This document shows, in pieces, positions 45,623-53,493 of a stretch of DNA of 64,000 nt. Positions within the stretch are counted from its first letter, which is position 1. Every line of letters starts with the position of its first letter. Made by a program: the position numbers and the translations under genes. The notes beneath the pieces are model-generated. The model saw nothing but the letters and a program-made list of their open reading frames with translations. It was not told the DNA's origin and did not search any database. The stretch spans positions 1-64,000 of the forward strand of contig CAWJLS010000010.1 of the NCBI GenBank assembly GCA_963843755.1, given 5' to 3'. The stretch is from CAWJLS01 sp963843755 (lineage in GTDB: Bacteria; Acidobacteriota; Thermoanaerobaculia; Multivoradales; DATKCC01).

Positions 45623-46089
45623 AGATTCTCGAGGTAGCAGCCGACCACCGCAAGAGAGCCTTCGTGGTCACGATCGCTCGCGGGGACCTGGATCTCCCGT
45701 TCGCCAAGCTGGACCCGCCGCTCTCGAAGACGGATCGCGTCCGGACCGTGTCCGTCGACGAAGAGCTCGGGCGGGAGGGCTTCACCTACGAGCTTGCAGA
45801 CGGCCGGGAGGGAACGGTTCATGTCGACCAGGTGCTCGACTTCAACCGCGACCCCGGATATCTGGCGGATCTCCTGCTCTACCAGCTCACACTCGAGGCA
45901 GAGAAGCGGTGGAAGTCGAGCGGCCTCGGCATCCGTCAGCTCGCTCGAAGACTCGAGACGTCGCCCTCCCAGATCTACCGCCTTCTGGACACCACCAACT
46001 ACCGGAAATCCGTTCGGCAGATGCTCGGTCTTCTCGCCGCCCTGGACTGCGAGGTCGACCTCGTCGTCAGGGACCGCGAAGCGGTTTGA
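45619..46089 (+). CDS. DUF2442-type protein fused to a helix-turn-helix
   Basis: 156 aa. The first ~75 residues (LEVAADHRKRAFVVTIARG, then LPFAKLDPPLSKTDRVRTV) resemble the DUF2442 partner fold. Residues ~95-150 are a Cro-like helix-turn-helix (GLGIRQLARRLETSPSQIY, RLLDTTNYRKSVRQMLGLL). It is probably the antitoxin and autoregulator of the pair with the upstream DUF4160-like gene (4-nt overlap), binding the palindrome at 45402-45419. The order here is toxin-like first, regulator second, as in HigBA. Confidence 0.65.
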   Translation: MKILEVAADHRKRAFVVTIARGDLDLPFAKLDPPLSKTDRVRTVSVDEELGREGFTYELADGREGTVHVDQVLDFNRDPGYLADLLLYQLTLEAEKRWKSSGLGIRQLARRLETSPSQIYRLLDTTNYRKSVRQMLGLLAALDCEVDLVVRDREAV

Positions 46090-46126
46090 GGCCTACCTTC
46101 CAGCGCAGATGGCTTGAAGCCAGGCC

Positions 46127-46585
46127 TCAGACGTCGAGTTGGACGATCTCCGCCTCGATCCGGCCCCCGCTCACCGTCAGCCGGGCCACCGTCACCGGGA
46201 GCCTGAAGCGCCGCGGGCCAGCCGCTCCCGGGTTGAGGAAGAGGACGCCGTTGCGCGTCTCTACGTTCGGCTTGTGGGAGTGGCCGTAGATCACCGTGCC
46301 GAAGCCCGCAGCGGTCGGTTCCAGGTCGAGCATGGCCAGGTCGTGGAGGACGTAAAGGAGGGTCCCACCGGCCGACACCACCTCCGTGGCCGGCAGATCT
46401 CGAGCCAGGGCATCGCGGTCCACGTTCCCTCGTACCGCGGACACCGGCGCGATGCGGCCCAACTCCTCCAGGATCCCGGGGTCGCCCACGTCTCCAGCGT
46501 GGACGATCCGCTCCGACCCCTCGAGTGCCCGCACCGCTTCCGGGCGAAGCAGGCCGTGGGTATCCGAGATGACGCCGATCAGCAT
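46127..46585 (-). CDS. YfcE-type metallophosphoesterase
   Basis: 152 aa, calcineurin-like phosphoesterase of the YfcE/MJ0936 group. Metal-binding motifs appear in order: GVISDTHG (4-11), IVHAGDVGD (27-35), VRGNVD (51-56), VLHD, and GHSHKPN. Full length for the family. Likely a manganese-dependent phosphodiesterase with an unknown cellular substrate. Single gene, convergent with the DUF2442 pair. Confidence 0.88.
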   Translation of the reverse strand: MLIGVISDTHGLLRPEAVRALEGSERIVHAGDVGDPGILEELGRIAPVSAVRGNVDRDALARDLPATEVVSAGGTLLYVLHDLAMLDLEPTAAGFGTVIYGHSHKPNVETRNGVLFLNPGAAGPRRFRLPVTVARLTVSGGRIEAEIVQLDV

Positions 46586-46785
46586 GGAGTGATGTTACTC
46601 GGCGAGCGCCAGCATGATCCGGGCGGCAGTCGCTCGATCGAGCCTTCTCCTGGCCACCGGGATGTTCGTCGGCAGCCTAGCCAGAGGCGTCATGCTTCCT
46701 CTGGCGGAAGAACACTGGTGTGTGAGATTCGTGCGTCGTCACGGCTCCCCTCGGCCGATAAGATGGATGCACCGGGGATCGAGCC

Positions 46786-47934
46786 ATGGCGATGGTCTAC
46801 GTGATCGAGGATGACGGAGCGACCCGAGCGATGTCGCGCGTGCGATGCGCCGACGAGCAGCGGGAGCTCCAGGACCTGCTCGCGAACAACTTCAACCTCC
46901 TTCCCGGTGACCAGATCAGACCGGACGATCCGCGGCGCTGGATTCTCGTCAAGCGGGAAATGCCCGTCCCCGATCCGAACAACGGGCTCGACCGCTGGAG
47001 CATCGACTTCCTGTTCGCCGATCAGGACGCGATTCCCACCTTCGTCGAGTGCAAGCGCTTCGCCGACACGCGATCTCGCCGAGAGGTCGTCGGCCAGATG
47101 CTCGAATACGCGGCCAACGGCCACCATTACTGGAGCGCTGACGACCTGCGTTGCCATGCCGAGGAAAGCGCGCATGCCCTCGACTCGTCCCTCGAGAAGG
47201 CGCTCGCCACGCTCCTCCCCAACGACGCAGAAGGTTCCGCAGAAGGTCCCGAGGAGTACTTCGAGCGGTTGGAGGAAAACCTACGTCAGGGGCAGATCCG
47301 GATCGTCTTCTTCCTGGAAGAGTCTCCGTTCGAGCTGCGCAGCGTCGTGGACTTCCTGAACCGCCAGATGGAGCGCTCAGAGGTGCTCCTCGTGGAAGCC
47401 CGGCAGTACTCCCACGCCGGGTCCCGCATCGTCGTCCCGACGCTCTTCGGCTACACCGAGCAGGCGCGGCTGGTGAAGCGCTCGGTGACCGTGACCAGGA
47501 GTGGCCGCCGGAGGCGCTGGGACCGACCGAGCTTCTTCCAGCACGCCGGTGAGAATGCCGACCCGAAGACCGTCGAGGCGATGGAGCAACTCCTCGACTT
47601 CGCCGAGTCCCGCGGCTGCGAAGTCGGCTGGGGGACGGGGATCCACTCCGGGTCCTACAACATCAAAGAGCCCAGCGTCTGCCCGCGGTCCTTCATCACC
47701 TGTTGGTCGCACGGAGACCTGGGCTTCAACTTCGGCTGGCTGACCGGGAGCGAGACCGCCCACGAGGCACAGCGATCGCTCCGGGAGCTCGTCGGCCGCC
47801 ACTTCGACGTCGAGGTGCCTGACGGCGCGGGAGGGCTCACCCTCGAGGCGGAGCAGTGGGTTTCCAAGGTCGACGTGGTCCAGGAGATCCTGGAGCGCAT
47901 CGTCGGTGAGGCGAGGGAGGCGTCCGCCGGTTGA
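46786..47934 (+). CDS. PD-(D/E)XK nuclease-like protein of unknown role
   Basis: 382 aa. Near residues 65-90, GLDRWSIDFLFADQDAIPTF is followed by VECKRF: Asp in a strand, then Glu-Cys-Lys, fitting the D...(D/E)xK restriction-endonuclease fold. The segment REVVGQMLEYAANGHHYW right after it is the usual helix with Gln in such enzymes. The middle (EEYFERLEENLRQGQIRIVFF, VVDFLNRQMERSEVLLVEA) and the C-terminal part, with a Trp/Gly-rich domain, are not recognised. Similar proteins are seen scattered in defence islands. Start ATG 46786; a second in-frame ATG lies two codons on. Confidence 0.6.
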   Translation: MAMVYVIEDDGATRAMSRVRCADEQRELQDLLANNFNLLPGDQIRPDDPRRWILVKREMPVPDPNNGLDRWSIDFLFADQDAIPTFVECKRFADTRSRREVVGQMLEYAANGHHYWSADDLRCHAEESAHALDSSLEKALATLLPNDAEGSAEGPEEYFERLEENLRQGQIRIVFFLEESPFELRSVVDFLNRQMERSEVLLVEARQYSHAGSRIVVPTLFGYTEQARLVKRSVTVTRSGRRRRWDRPSFFQHAGENADPKTVEAMEQLLDFAESRGCEVGWGTGIHSGSYNIKEPSVCPRSFITCWSHGDLGFNFGWLTGSETAHEAQRSLRELVGRHFDVEVPDGAGGLTLEAEQWVSKVDVVQEILERIVGEAREASAG

Positions 47935-48087
47935 GCTGGACGAGCTTCACCCTATTGCTTCTGCTTCCTCCGGCGGAATCCCGACTGCCAGGTGATTTTC
48001 CCGACGAGGCTCCGAGACGGAGGCCGCCAGAATCAAGGAGATGATGGACCGATTCACCAGTCGATGGAGTGACCGGAGGGGCGGTTG

Positions 48088-48566
48088 ATGTCGCAGCCGA
48101 TCGTCTTCGAGCTCGATCTCCCGGATGGCCTGGCAAGCTTTCGTTTGCCGCCCGGAGTCGACGACCGCCTCCAGGAGCTCCTCGACCGCCAGGACCGGGG
48201 CGAAGAGCTGACGCCCGAGCAGCGGCGCGAGGCAGAAGGCCTTACCGAGCCCAAAGCACCTGGCGAGAGCGGCCGGGTTGAGCTTCCACATTCCAGCCAG
48301 CTTGCGCACGCTCGTGATGGCGCGCGCGCAAGGACGGTGCGAGTACTGCCGGCTCGCGCAAATGGGGCCAGGAAGCGACGTTCCACGTCGACCACGTCAT
48401 ACCGCTCAAAGAGGGTGGAGAGACGGCTTCTGACAACCTGGCGCTGGCGTGCGTCTCCTGCTCACTCCGAAAAGCGGCACGTCTGCGAGCCATCGATCCG
48501 GAGTCCGGGGCGGAGGTCTCCCACTCCAGCCCTCGGCACGACCTCTGGCACGAGCACTTCGGTTGA
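48088..48566 (+). pseudogene. HNH endonuclease with frameshifts, fused to a short upstream gene
   Basis: From ATG 48088 the first ~50 residues (PIVFELDLPDGLASFRLPPG, DDRLQELLDRQDRGEEL) are a small domain often encoded immediately before HNH nucleases. The frame then fails. In a second frame from about 48240, IPASLRTLVMARAQGRCEYC and RLAQMG begin an HNH domain. A third frame completes it: EATFHVDHVIPLKEGGETA, SDNLALACVSCSLRKAARL, then HDLWHEHFG to a stop at 48566. CxxC...HVDH...N...CxxC is the full HNH zinc and catalytic set. Two shifts separate the parts, so as sequenced no nuclease can be made. Confidence 0.6.
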
Positions 48567-48694
48567 GAAGGAGCTCGGCTCAACTCCTGGGGCCGCGTGG
48601 CACCGTAAGCCTCGAAGCGCACGAGAACCTCACCCCCAGTTCGGCACCCGTCTCCTGGAGCAGGCGCTCGTCCCCTCCCGCCGGCCGCCCTCGC

Positions 48695-48982
48695 TCAGGC
48701 GGCCGAGAGCGGTTCGACGTTCAGCTCGTCTCGCCTTTTCTCGGCCTGCCACAGGTCGTACTGGATCTGCTGGGCCAGCCAGCTCTCAGCCGTGGTATCG
48801 AACGCCAGCGACAAGCGAATGGCCATCTCCGGGCTGATTCCGGAGCGCCCATTGAGAATCGCTGAGAGGGTCTTTCGACTCACATCGAGCGCACGGGCCG
48901 CCTCGGTGACCGTCAGCCCCAGAGGCTCGAGGCACAGGGACCTCAGCACTTCGCCGGGGTGGGGAGGGTTGTGCATCTTCAT
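48695..48982 (-). CDS. higA: HigA-family antitoxin
   Basis: 95 aa, HigA/VapI-type helix-turn-helix antitoxin. It has HPGEVLRSLCLEPLGLTVTE, then AARALDVSRKTLSAILNGRS and PEMAIRLSLAFDTTAESWLA, the standard HigA layout. The C-terminal tail (QQIQYDLWQAEKRRDEL) is also usual. It follows higB by 10 bases on the same strand, the reversed order typical of HigBA. It should bind HigB and repress the promoter via the inverted repeat at 49286-49305. ATG 48982 is preferred; another ATG is two codons in. Confidence 0.88.
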   Translation of the reverse strand: MKMHNPPHPGEVLRSLCLEPLGLTVTEAARALDVSRKTLSAILNGRSGISPEMAIRLSLAFDTTAESWLAQQIQYDLWQAEKRRDELNVEPLSAA

Positions 48983-48992
48983 CGTGTCCACC

Positions 48993-49274
48993 TCAGTGGT
49001 AGTCCTCGTAATCGACCCGGTCGACGTCCTCGCCCACAAACTCAAAAGTCACGCGCCAATTCCCGCTGACCTCCACCGCCCAGGTGCCTCGACGATCTCC
49101 TTTGAGCGCGTGGAGCCGAAGACCCGGCAGAGCCATATCCCGGGGCTCCCTGGCCACGTTCAGCCGGCCCAGAATGAGCCGGAGCCGTTTGGCGTGCTGG
49201 GCCTGGACCTTGGCGGCACTGCCCGAGGTGAACAACCGCTCGAGACCCTTGTGCCGGAAGCCGCGGATCGCCAT
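48993..49274 (-). CDS. higB: HigB-family toxin (RelE superfamily)
   Basis: 93 aa. Starts MAIRGFRHKGLERLFTSGS, continues KRLRLILGRLNVAREPRDM and LPGLRLHALKGDRRGTWAV, and ends NWRVTFEFVGEDVDRVDYEDYH, the HigB/RelE-like fold of ribosome-dependent mRNA endonucleases. The conserved N-W-R-x-T-F and final Y-x-D-Y-H are intact. ATG 49274 gives the normal length; longer in-frame sequence upstream is not protein-like. First gene of the higBA pair. Confidence 0.88.
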   Translation of the reverse strand: MAIRGFRHKGLERLFTSGSAAKVQAQHAKRLRLILGRLNVAREPRDMALPGLRLHALKGDRRGTWAVEVSGNWRVTFEFVGEDVDRVDYEDYH

Positions 49275-49285
49275 GACCGAAGTGT

Positions 49286-49305
49286 AACCCGCAACGTACC
49301 GGGTT
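49286..49305. promoter_or_regulatory. Inverted repeat before higB
   Basis: AACCCG-N8-CGGGTT, perfect arms, 12 bases upstream of the higB start. Position and symmetry fit a HigA operator; binding is inferred. Confidence 0.5.
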
Positions 49306-49338
49306 TCAATCCCGTTCCGTCCGACGGCGCTTTGCCCC

Positions 49339-50289
49339 TCACCCCCGAAACACCACATCCCCGTGCCACTCCAGAAACTCCCGCTTCGGCCGTTCCCGGG
49401 CGTCGTCCGGCAGCCAGAGCTGCTTCCCGTCGAAGGGGTAGTAGGGCTCTCCGTTGTCGAAATCATCTTTGAGCTTGCGGCTGACCCGGAACCGGTGGTC
49501 CGGGGTGACGGTCACGTAGCCCGCGTCGAACAGGCGGTGGACGTCCGAGCGCAGCAGCAGGCCGTTGTCCAATCGGTGCTGGCCGCCCTCCTTGACGGCG
49601 CGGATGTGGGCCGCGTCGAGCGCCGGCAGCGCCTTCTCCCCGGTCACCGCGCAGTGGCGCTGGTAGGTGTCCGTCACCACGACCCGGAACGACCCCTGCC
49701 CCAGCCGGGGCCGGACCGGCGTCGGCTCGCCGAAAAGCACCGGCTCCGCGATCTCGTCCCCTCTCTCCGGTCGAACCACGAACGACGCCGCCTCGAGCCG
49801 TAGCCGCACCGCCTCCCAGAGCCGCGCCCCCTCGCCCGAGCGGGCGTCGTACCCCTTGCCCTGGACGATGTTCGGGGACCAGTCCCGCGGCACCTCGATC
49901 CACTCCGACTCATCGAAGAAGAACGGTTGGGAGAGCAGGATGCACCCGATCCGGTAGTCCTCGTGCGGCGCCGGCTGGATGCGCCGGTACTTCTCGATCC
50001 GCCGCCGCATCTCGGCGAAGCTCGGCGCCCCGTTCGCCTCGCCGAACGCCTCCCAGGCGAGCGACACCGGCACCTGCCGCGAGAAGTGGGCGAAGAACCC
50101 GCCCCCGACGACGAAGTTCTCCGGTGCGTGGAGCTTGAACAGCAGCGGTTCCCCGGGGTGGAGCGCCCGGAACCCGCCCCGACCTCGTGAAGCCCCGCCC
50201 GGGCGCCAGAAGTTGACCTCCTCGAGCGGTGAGCGGCTCCGGAGGAACCGGAACCAGCCGTTGTCGGTGACGGCGAGGAAGAGGTTCAT
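49339..50289 (-). CDS. HNH endonuclease with a PUA/EVE-like N-terminal region
   Basis: 316 aa. The C-terminal ~100 residues are an HNH_2 nuclease: YQRHCAVTGEKALPALDAAH, IRAVKEGGQHRLDNGLLLR, then SDVHRLFDAGYVTV, with the AAHI His, the Asn and the H-x3-F pattern intact. The first ~150 residues (MNLFLAVTDNGWFRFLRS, RALHPGEPLLFKLHAPENF, VVGGGFFAHFSRQVPVSLA) resemble EVE/PUA-like modified-base readers. The combination is typical of modification-dependent (type IV) restriction enzymes such as McrA-like proteins. It sits 220 bases upstream of, and divergent from, the type I restriction operon, which supports a defence role. Confidence 0.75.
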   Translation of the reverse strand: MNLFLAVTDNGWFRFLRSRSPLEEVNFWRPGGASRGRGGFRALHPGEPLLFKLHAPENFVVGGGFFAHFSRQVPVSLAWEAFGEANGAPSFAEMRRRIEKYRRIQPAPHEDYRIGCILLSQPFFFDESEWIEVPRDWSPNIVQGKGYDARSGEGARLWEAVRLRLEAASFVVRPERGDEIAEPVLFGEPTPVRPRLGQGSFRVVVTDTYQRHCAVTGEKALPALDAAHIRAVKEGGQHRLDNGLLLRSDVHRLFDAGYVTVTPDHRFRVSRKLKDDFDNGEPYYPFDGKQLWLPDDARERPKREFLEWHGDVVFRG

Positions 50290-50509
50290 GGGGTTGGCTG
50301 CATGGTAGCCGCACTCCGGGGGCGTTGATAGCGCTGCGCCAGCATTCCGAGATCAGACCGCATCCAAGAGCCTCTCTTCAGATTGGCCTTCGCGCCATGG
50401 GGTCACCAAGAGCGAGCAGCGAGCATGAAGCCAGCTGATTCCGGGGGTTGTGCAAGCGCCTCACGACCGGCGGTACTATCGCCTAGCATTGGGACGACCA
50501 AGGAGCTAA

Positions 50510-52115
50510 ATGGCAAGCGCGAAGAAGAAGGAATCACTGAGCTCGACCGCCGCTAACGTCGGCTACGAGGCCGAGCTCTGGCAGATGGCGGACGCCCTTC
50601 GCGGCTCGATGGACGCCGCGGAGTACAAGCACGTGGTCCTGGGGCTGATCTTTCTCAAGTACATCTCGGACGCCTTCGAAGAGGCCCACGCGCGGCTCGA
50701 AGCCGAGGTCGACCAGGGGGCAGACCCGGAGGATCCGGACGAGTACCGGGCCCAGAACATCTTCTGGGTACCGCCCGAGGCCCGCTGGCAGCACCTCAAA
50801 CACCAGGCCCGGCAGTCCACCGTCGGCCAGCTCGTGGACGACGCCATGGCCGCCATCGAGCGGGACAACGCCTCGCTCAAGGGGGTGCTCCCCAAGGACT
50901 ACGCCCGGCCGGCCCTCGACAAGACCCGCCTCGGCCAGCTCATCGACATGATCAGCAACATCCGGGTGGGCGACGAGGAGGCCCGCTCGAAGGACGTGCT
51001 CGGGCGTGTCTACGAGTACTTCCTCTCCCAGTTCGCGGACGCCGAGGGCAAGAAGGGGGGCGAGTTCTACACCCCGCGGTGCGTGGTCAAGGTGCTGGTC
51101 GAGATGCTCGAGCCCTACCGGGGCCGGGTCTACGACCCCTGCTGCGGCTCCTCCGGGATGTTCGTCCAGTCGGTCGAGTTCATCGCGGCCCACGCACGAA
51201 CGGAAACGCGGGGGCAACGGGAACGGCAAAGGCAACGGCGTCAGGGCGCGGGCGGACATCTCGATCTACGGCCAGGAGTCCAACTACACCACCTGGCGCC
51301 TGGCGCGCATGAACCTCGCCATCCGGGGGATCGAGGGCCAGATCGCCCACGGCGACACCTTCCACGCCGACCGCTTCCCCGACCTCAAGGCGGACTTCAT
51401 CCTCGCCAACCCGCCGTTCAACGTCAGCGACTGGGGCGGCGAGCGGCTCAAGAACGACAAGCGCTGGGCGTACGGCACGCCGCCCAAGGGCAACGCCAAC
51501 TTCGCCTGGGTGCAGCACATCGTCCACCACCTGGCCCCCGGCGGCACGGCCGGGTTCGTCCTCGCCAACGGCTCGATGAGCTCCCAGCAGTCGGGCGAGG
51601 GGGAGATCCGCAAGAGCCTGATCGAGGCGGACCTGGTCGACTGCATGGTGGCCCTCCCGGGCCAGCTCTTCTACTCGACCCAGATCCCGGCCTGCCTCTG
51701 GTTCCTGGCCCGGGACCGGAAAGACGGAAGGTTCCGCGACCGCCGGGGCGAGGTGCTCTTCATCGACGCCCGGAAGCTCGGCCGCATGGTCGACCGCACC
51801 CACCGGGAGCTGACGGACGAGGAGATCGAGCGCATCGCCACCACCTACCACGCCTGGCGGGGCGAGACGGAGGCCGGCGCGTACGAGGACGTGCCCGGAT
51901 TCTGCAAAGCCGCACCGCTCGAGGAGATCCGCAAGCACAACCACGTGCTGACCCCCGGGCGCTACGTCGGCTTCGAAAAGCAGGAGGACGACGGCGAGCC
52001 GTTCGAGGAGAAGATGGAGCGGCTGAGCAAAGAGTGGCGCGAGCAGGTGGCCGAGGCGCGGGAGCTGGATGGGGCGATCGAGGCGAACCTGGAGGGGTTG
52101 GGGTATGGGGGGTGA
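50510..52115 (+). CDS. hsdM: Type I restriction-modification methyltransferase subunit, frameshifted
   Basis: About 535 aa if joined. Start ATG 50510 follows AAGGAG. The first part has an N-terminal helical domain (LWQMADALRGSMDAAEYKHV, then VLGLIFLKYISDAFEE) and methyltransferase motif I in YDPCCGSSGMFVQS. After about residue 228 the match moves to the next frame, with ADISIYGQESNYTTWRLARM, motif IV ILANPPFNVSDWGG (NPPF) and the C-terminal domain to TGA 52115. The shift falls in 51199-51240, a purine-rich run of GGCAACG/GGAACG-like units coding Gly-Asn repeats. It may be a sequencing slip or a phase-variable switch. It overlaps hsdS by 11 nt. Confidence 0.8.
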
Positions 52116-53493
52116 GTGGCAGGAGGTGTCGGTTGAGGAGATCAAAAGTCAGTCTCCCAATGCGCTTGCTACAGGACCGTTTGGTTCGCGAATCAGCTCA
52201 AGGTTGTTTGTAGAGACAGGAGTTCCAGTTATACGCGGCAGCAATCTCAGTGAGAAGGTCGGTACCCGCTTGAAGGATGACGGGCTGGTCTTTCTGGAGC
52301 CAGACAAGGCGCGGGAGTTTGCTCGCTCAACTGTGCGAGAGGGCGACCTGGTTTTCACCTGTTGGGGCACGGTGAATCAGGTAGGGCTCGTCGATAAACG
52401 CTCAGTGCATCCGGAGTACGTCATCTCGAACAAGCAGATGAAGCTGTCGCCAGATCCAGCAGAGGTCGACAGCTTGTTCCTTTACTACCTCTTTTCAAGC
52501 CCGGAGTTGCAGCGGAGAATCGTGAATCAATCAATAGGTAGCTCGGTTCCCGGCTTCAACCTCGGTCAACTGCGAGGGATGCGGCTGCGCTTGCCTTGCT
52601 TGGATGAACAACGCGCCATCGCCCACATCCTCGGCACGCTGGATGACAAGGTCGAGCTCAACCGCCGGATGAGCGAGACCCTGGAGGCCATGGCCCGGGC
52701 GCTCTTCAAGTCCTGGTTCGTCGACTTCGACCCGGTCCGCGCCAAGATGGAGGGCCGCTGGCGCCCCGGCCAGTCCCTCTCCGGCCTGCCCGCCCACCTC
52801 TTCGACCTCTTTCCCGACCGCCTCGTCGAGTCCGAGTTGGGGGAGATTCCGGAGGGGTGGGAGGTCAAACCTCTCTCGGAGTGCGTCGAAGTCGTTCGGG
52901 GCCTTTCCTACAAAGGATCGGGTCTGTCTCTGGACGGCATGCCGATGCACAACCTCAATTCGATCTACGAGGGGGGTGGTTACAAGCACGATGGACTGAA
53001 ACATTACACGGGGGCTTATCGAGCACGGCATCTAGCACGGGCAGGGGATGTGCTCGTAGCCAACACGGAGCAAGGTCACGATCGTCTCCTCATTGGGTAC
53101 GCTGCAATCGTGCCGGAGCGATTTGGTCCGGAGAGCCTGTTCAGTCACCATCTATACAGGGTCCGACCGAAACAACGGGTTGACCTCAATCCTGACTATC
53201 TTTGCCAGCTCTTCAACTCCCGGACAATGCACGGCGTTGTGAGCGGTTATGCGAACGGCACAACCGTCAACATGCTCCCCATCGATGGACTAGAGTTGCC
53301 TCTGATTGTCCTGCCGCGGTCCGAAGCCGTTGCTCCGTTTGGTGCCATGGCGAAGGCTCTTCGGGCACGTCAGGAAAGAGCGCTCGGAGAATCCCGCATC
53401 CTCGCCGCCCTGCGCGACACCTTGCTTCCCAAGCTCGTGTCTGGCGAGCTTCGGGTGAACGAAGCCTCACAACTCGTGGAGAGCACACCATGA
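52105..53493 (+). CDS. hsdS: Type I restriction specificity subunit
   Basis: 462 aa. Two target-recognition domains: TRD1 about 5-165 (SVEEIKSQSPNALATGPFG, RLFVETGVPVIRGSNLSE) and TRD2 about 245-430 (WEVKPLSECVEVVRGLSYK, YANGTTVNMLPIDGLELPL). Each is followed by a conserved coiled-coil helix (LDEQRAIAHILGTLDDKVEL in the centre, QERALGESRILAALRDTLLP at the end). The TRDs have clearly lower GC than the central spacer (52620-52850), as expected for exchanged recognition domains. Start ATG 52105 lies inside the hsdM end. The stop overlaps the next gene by 4 nt. The recognition sequence cannot be predicted. Confidence 0.9.
   Translation: MGGEWQEVSVEEIKSQSPNALATGPFGSRISSRLFVETGVPVIRGSNLSEKVGTRLKDDGLVFLEPDKAREFARSTVREGDLVFTCWGTVNQVGLVDKRSVHPEYVISNKQMKLSPDPAEVDSLFLYYLFSSPELQRRIVNQSIGSSVPGFNLGQLRGMRLRLPCLDEQRAIAHILGTLDDKVELNRRMSETLEAMARALFKSWFVDFDPVRAKMEGRWRPGQSLSGLPAHLFDLFPDRLVESELGEIPEGWEVKPLSECVEVVRGLSYKGSGLSLDGMPMHNLNSIYEGGGYKHDGLKHYTGAYRARHLARAGDVLVANTEQGHDRLLIGYAAIVPERFGPESLFSHHLYRVRPKQRVDLNPDYLCQLFNSRTMHGVVSGYANGTTVNMLPIDGLELPLIVLPRSEAVAPFGAMAKALRARQERALGESRILAALRDTLLPKLVSGELRVNEASQLVESTP

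Noticed and set aside
49275..49466. Longer start for higB at 49466
   Set aside because: The extra 64 residues are Ser/Thr/Gly-rich and antisense to the HNH gene end; the ATG at 49274 gives the exact HigB length.
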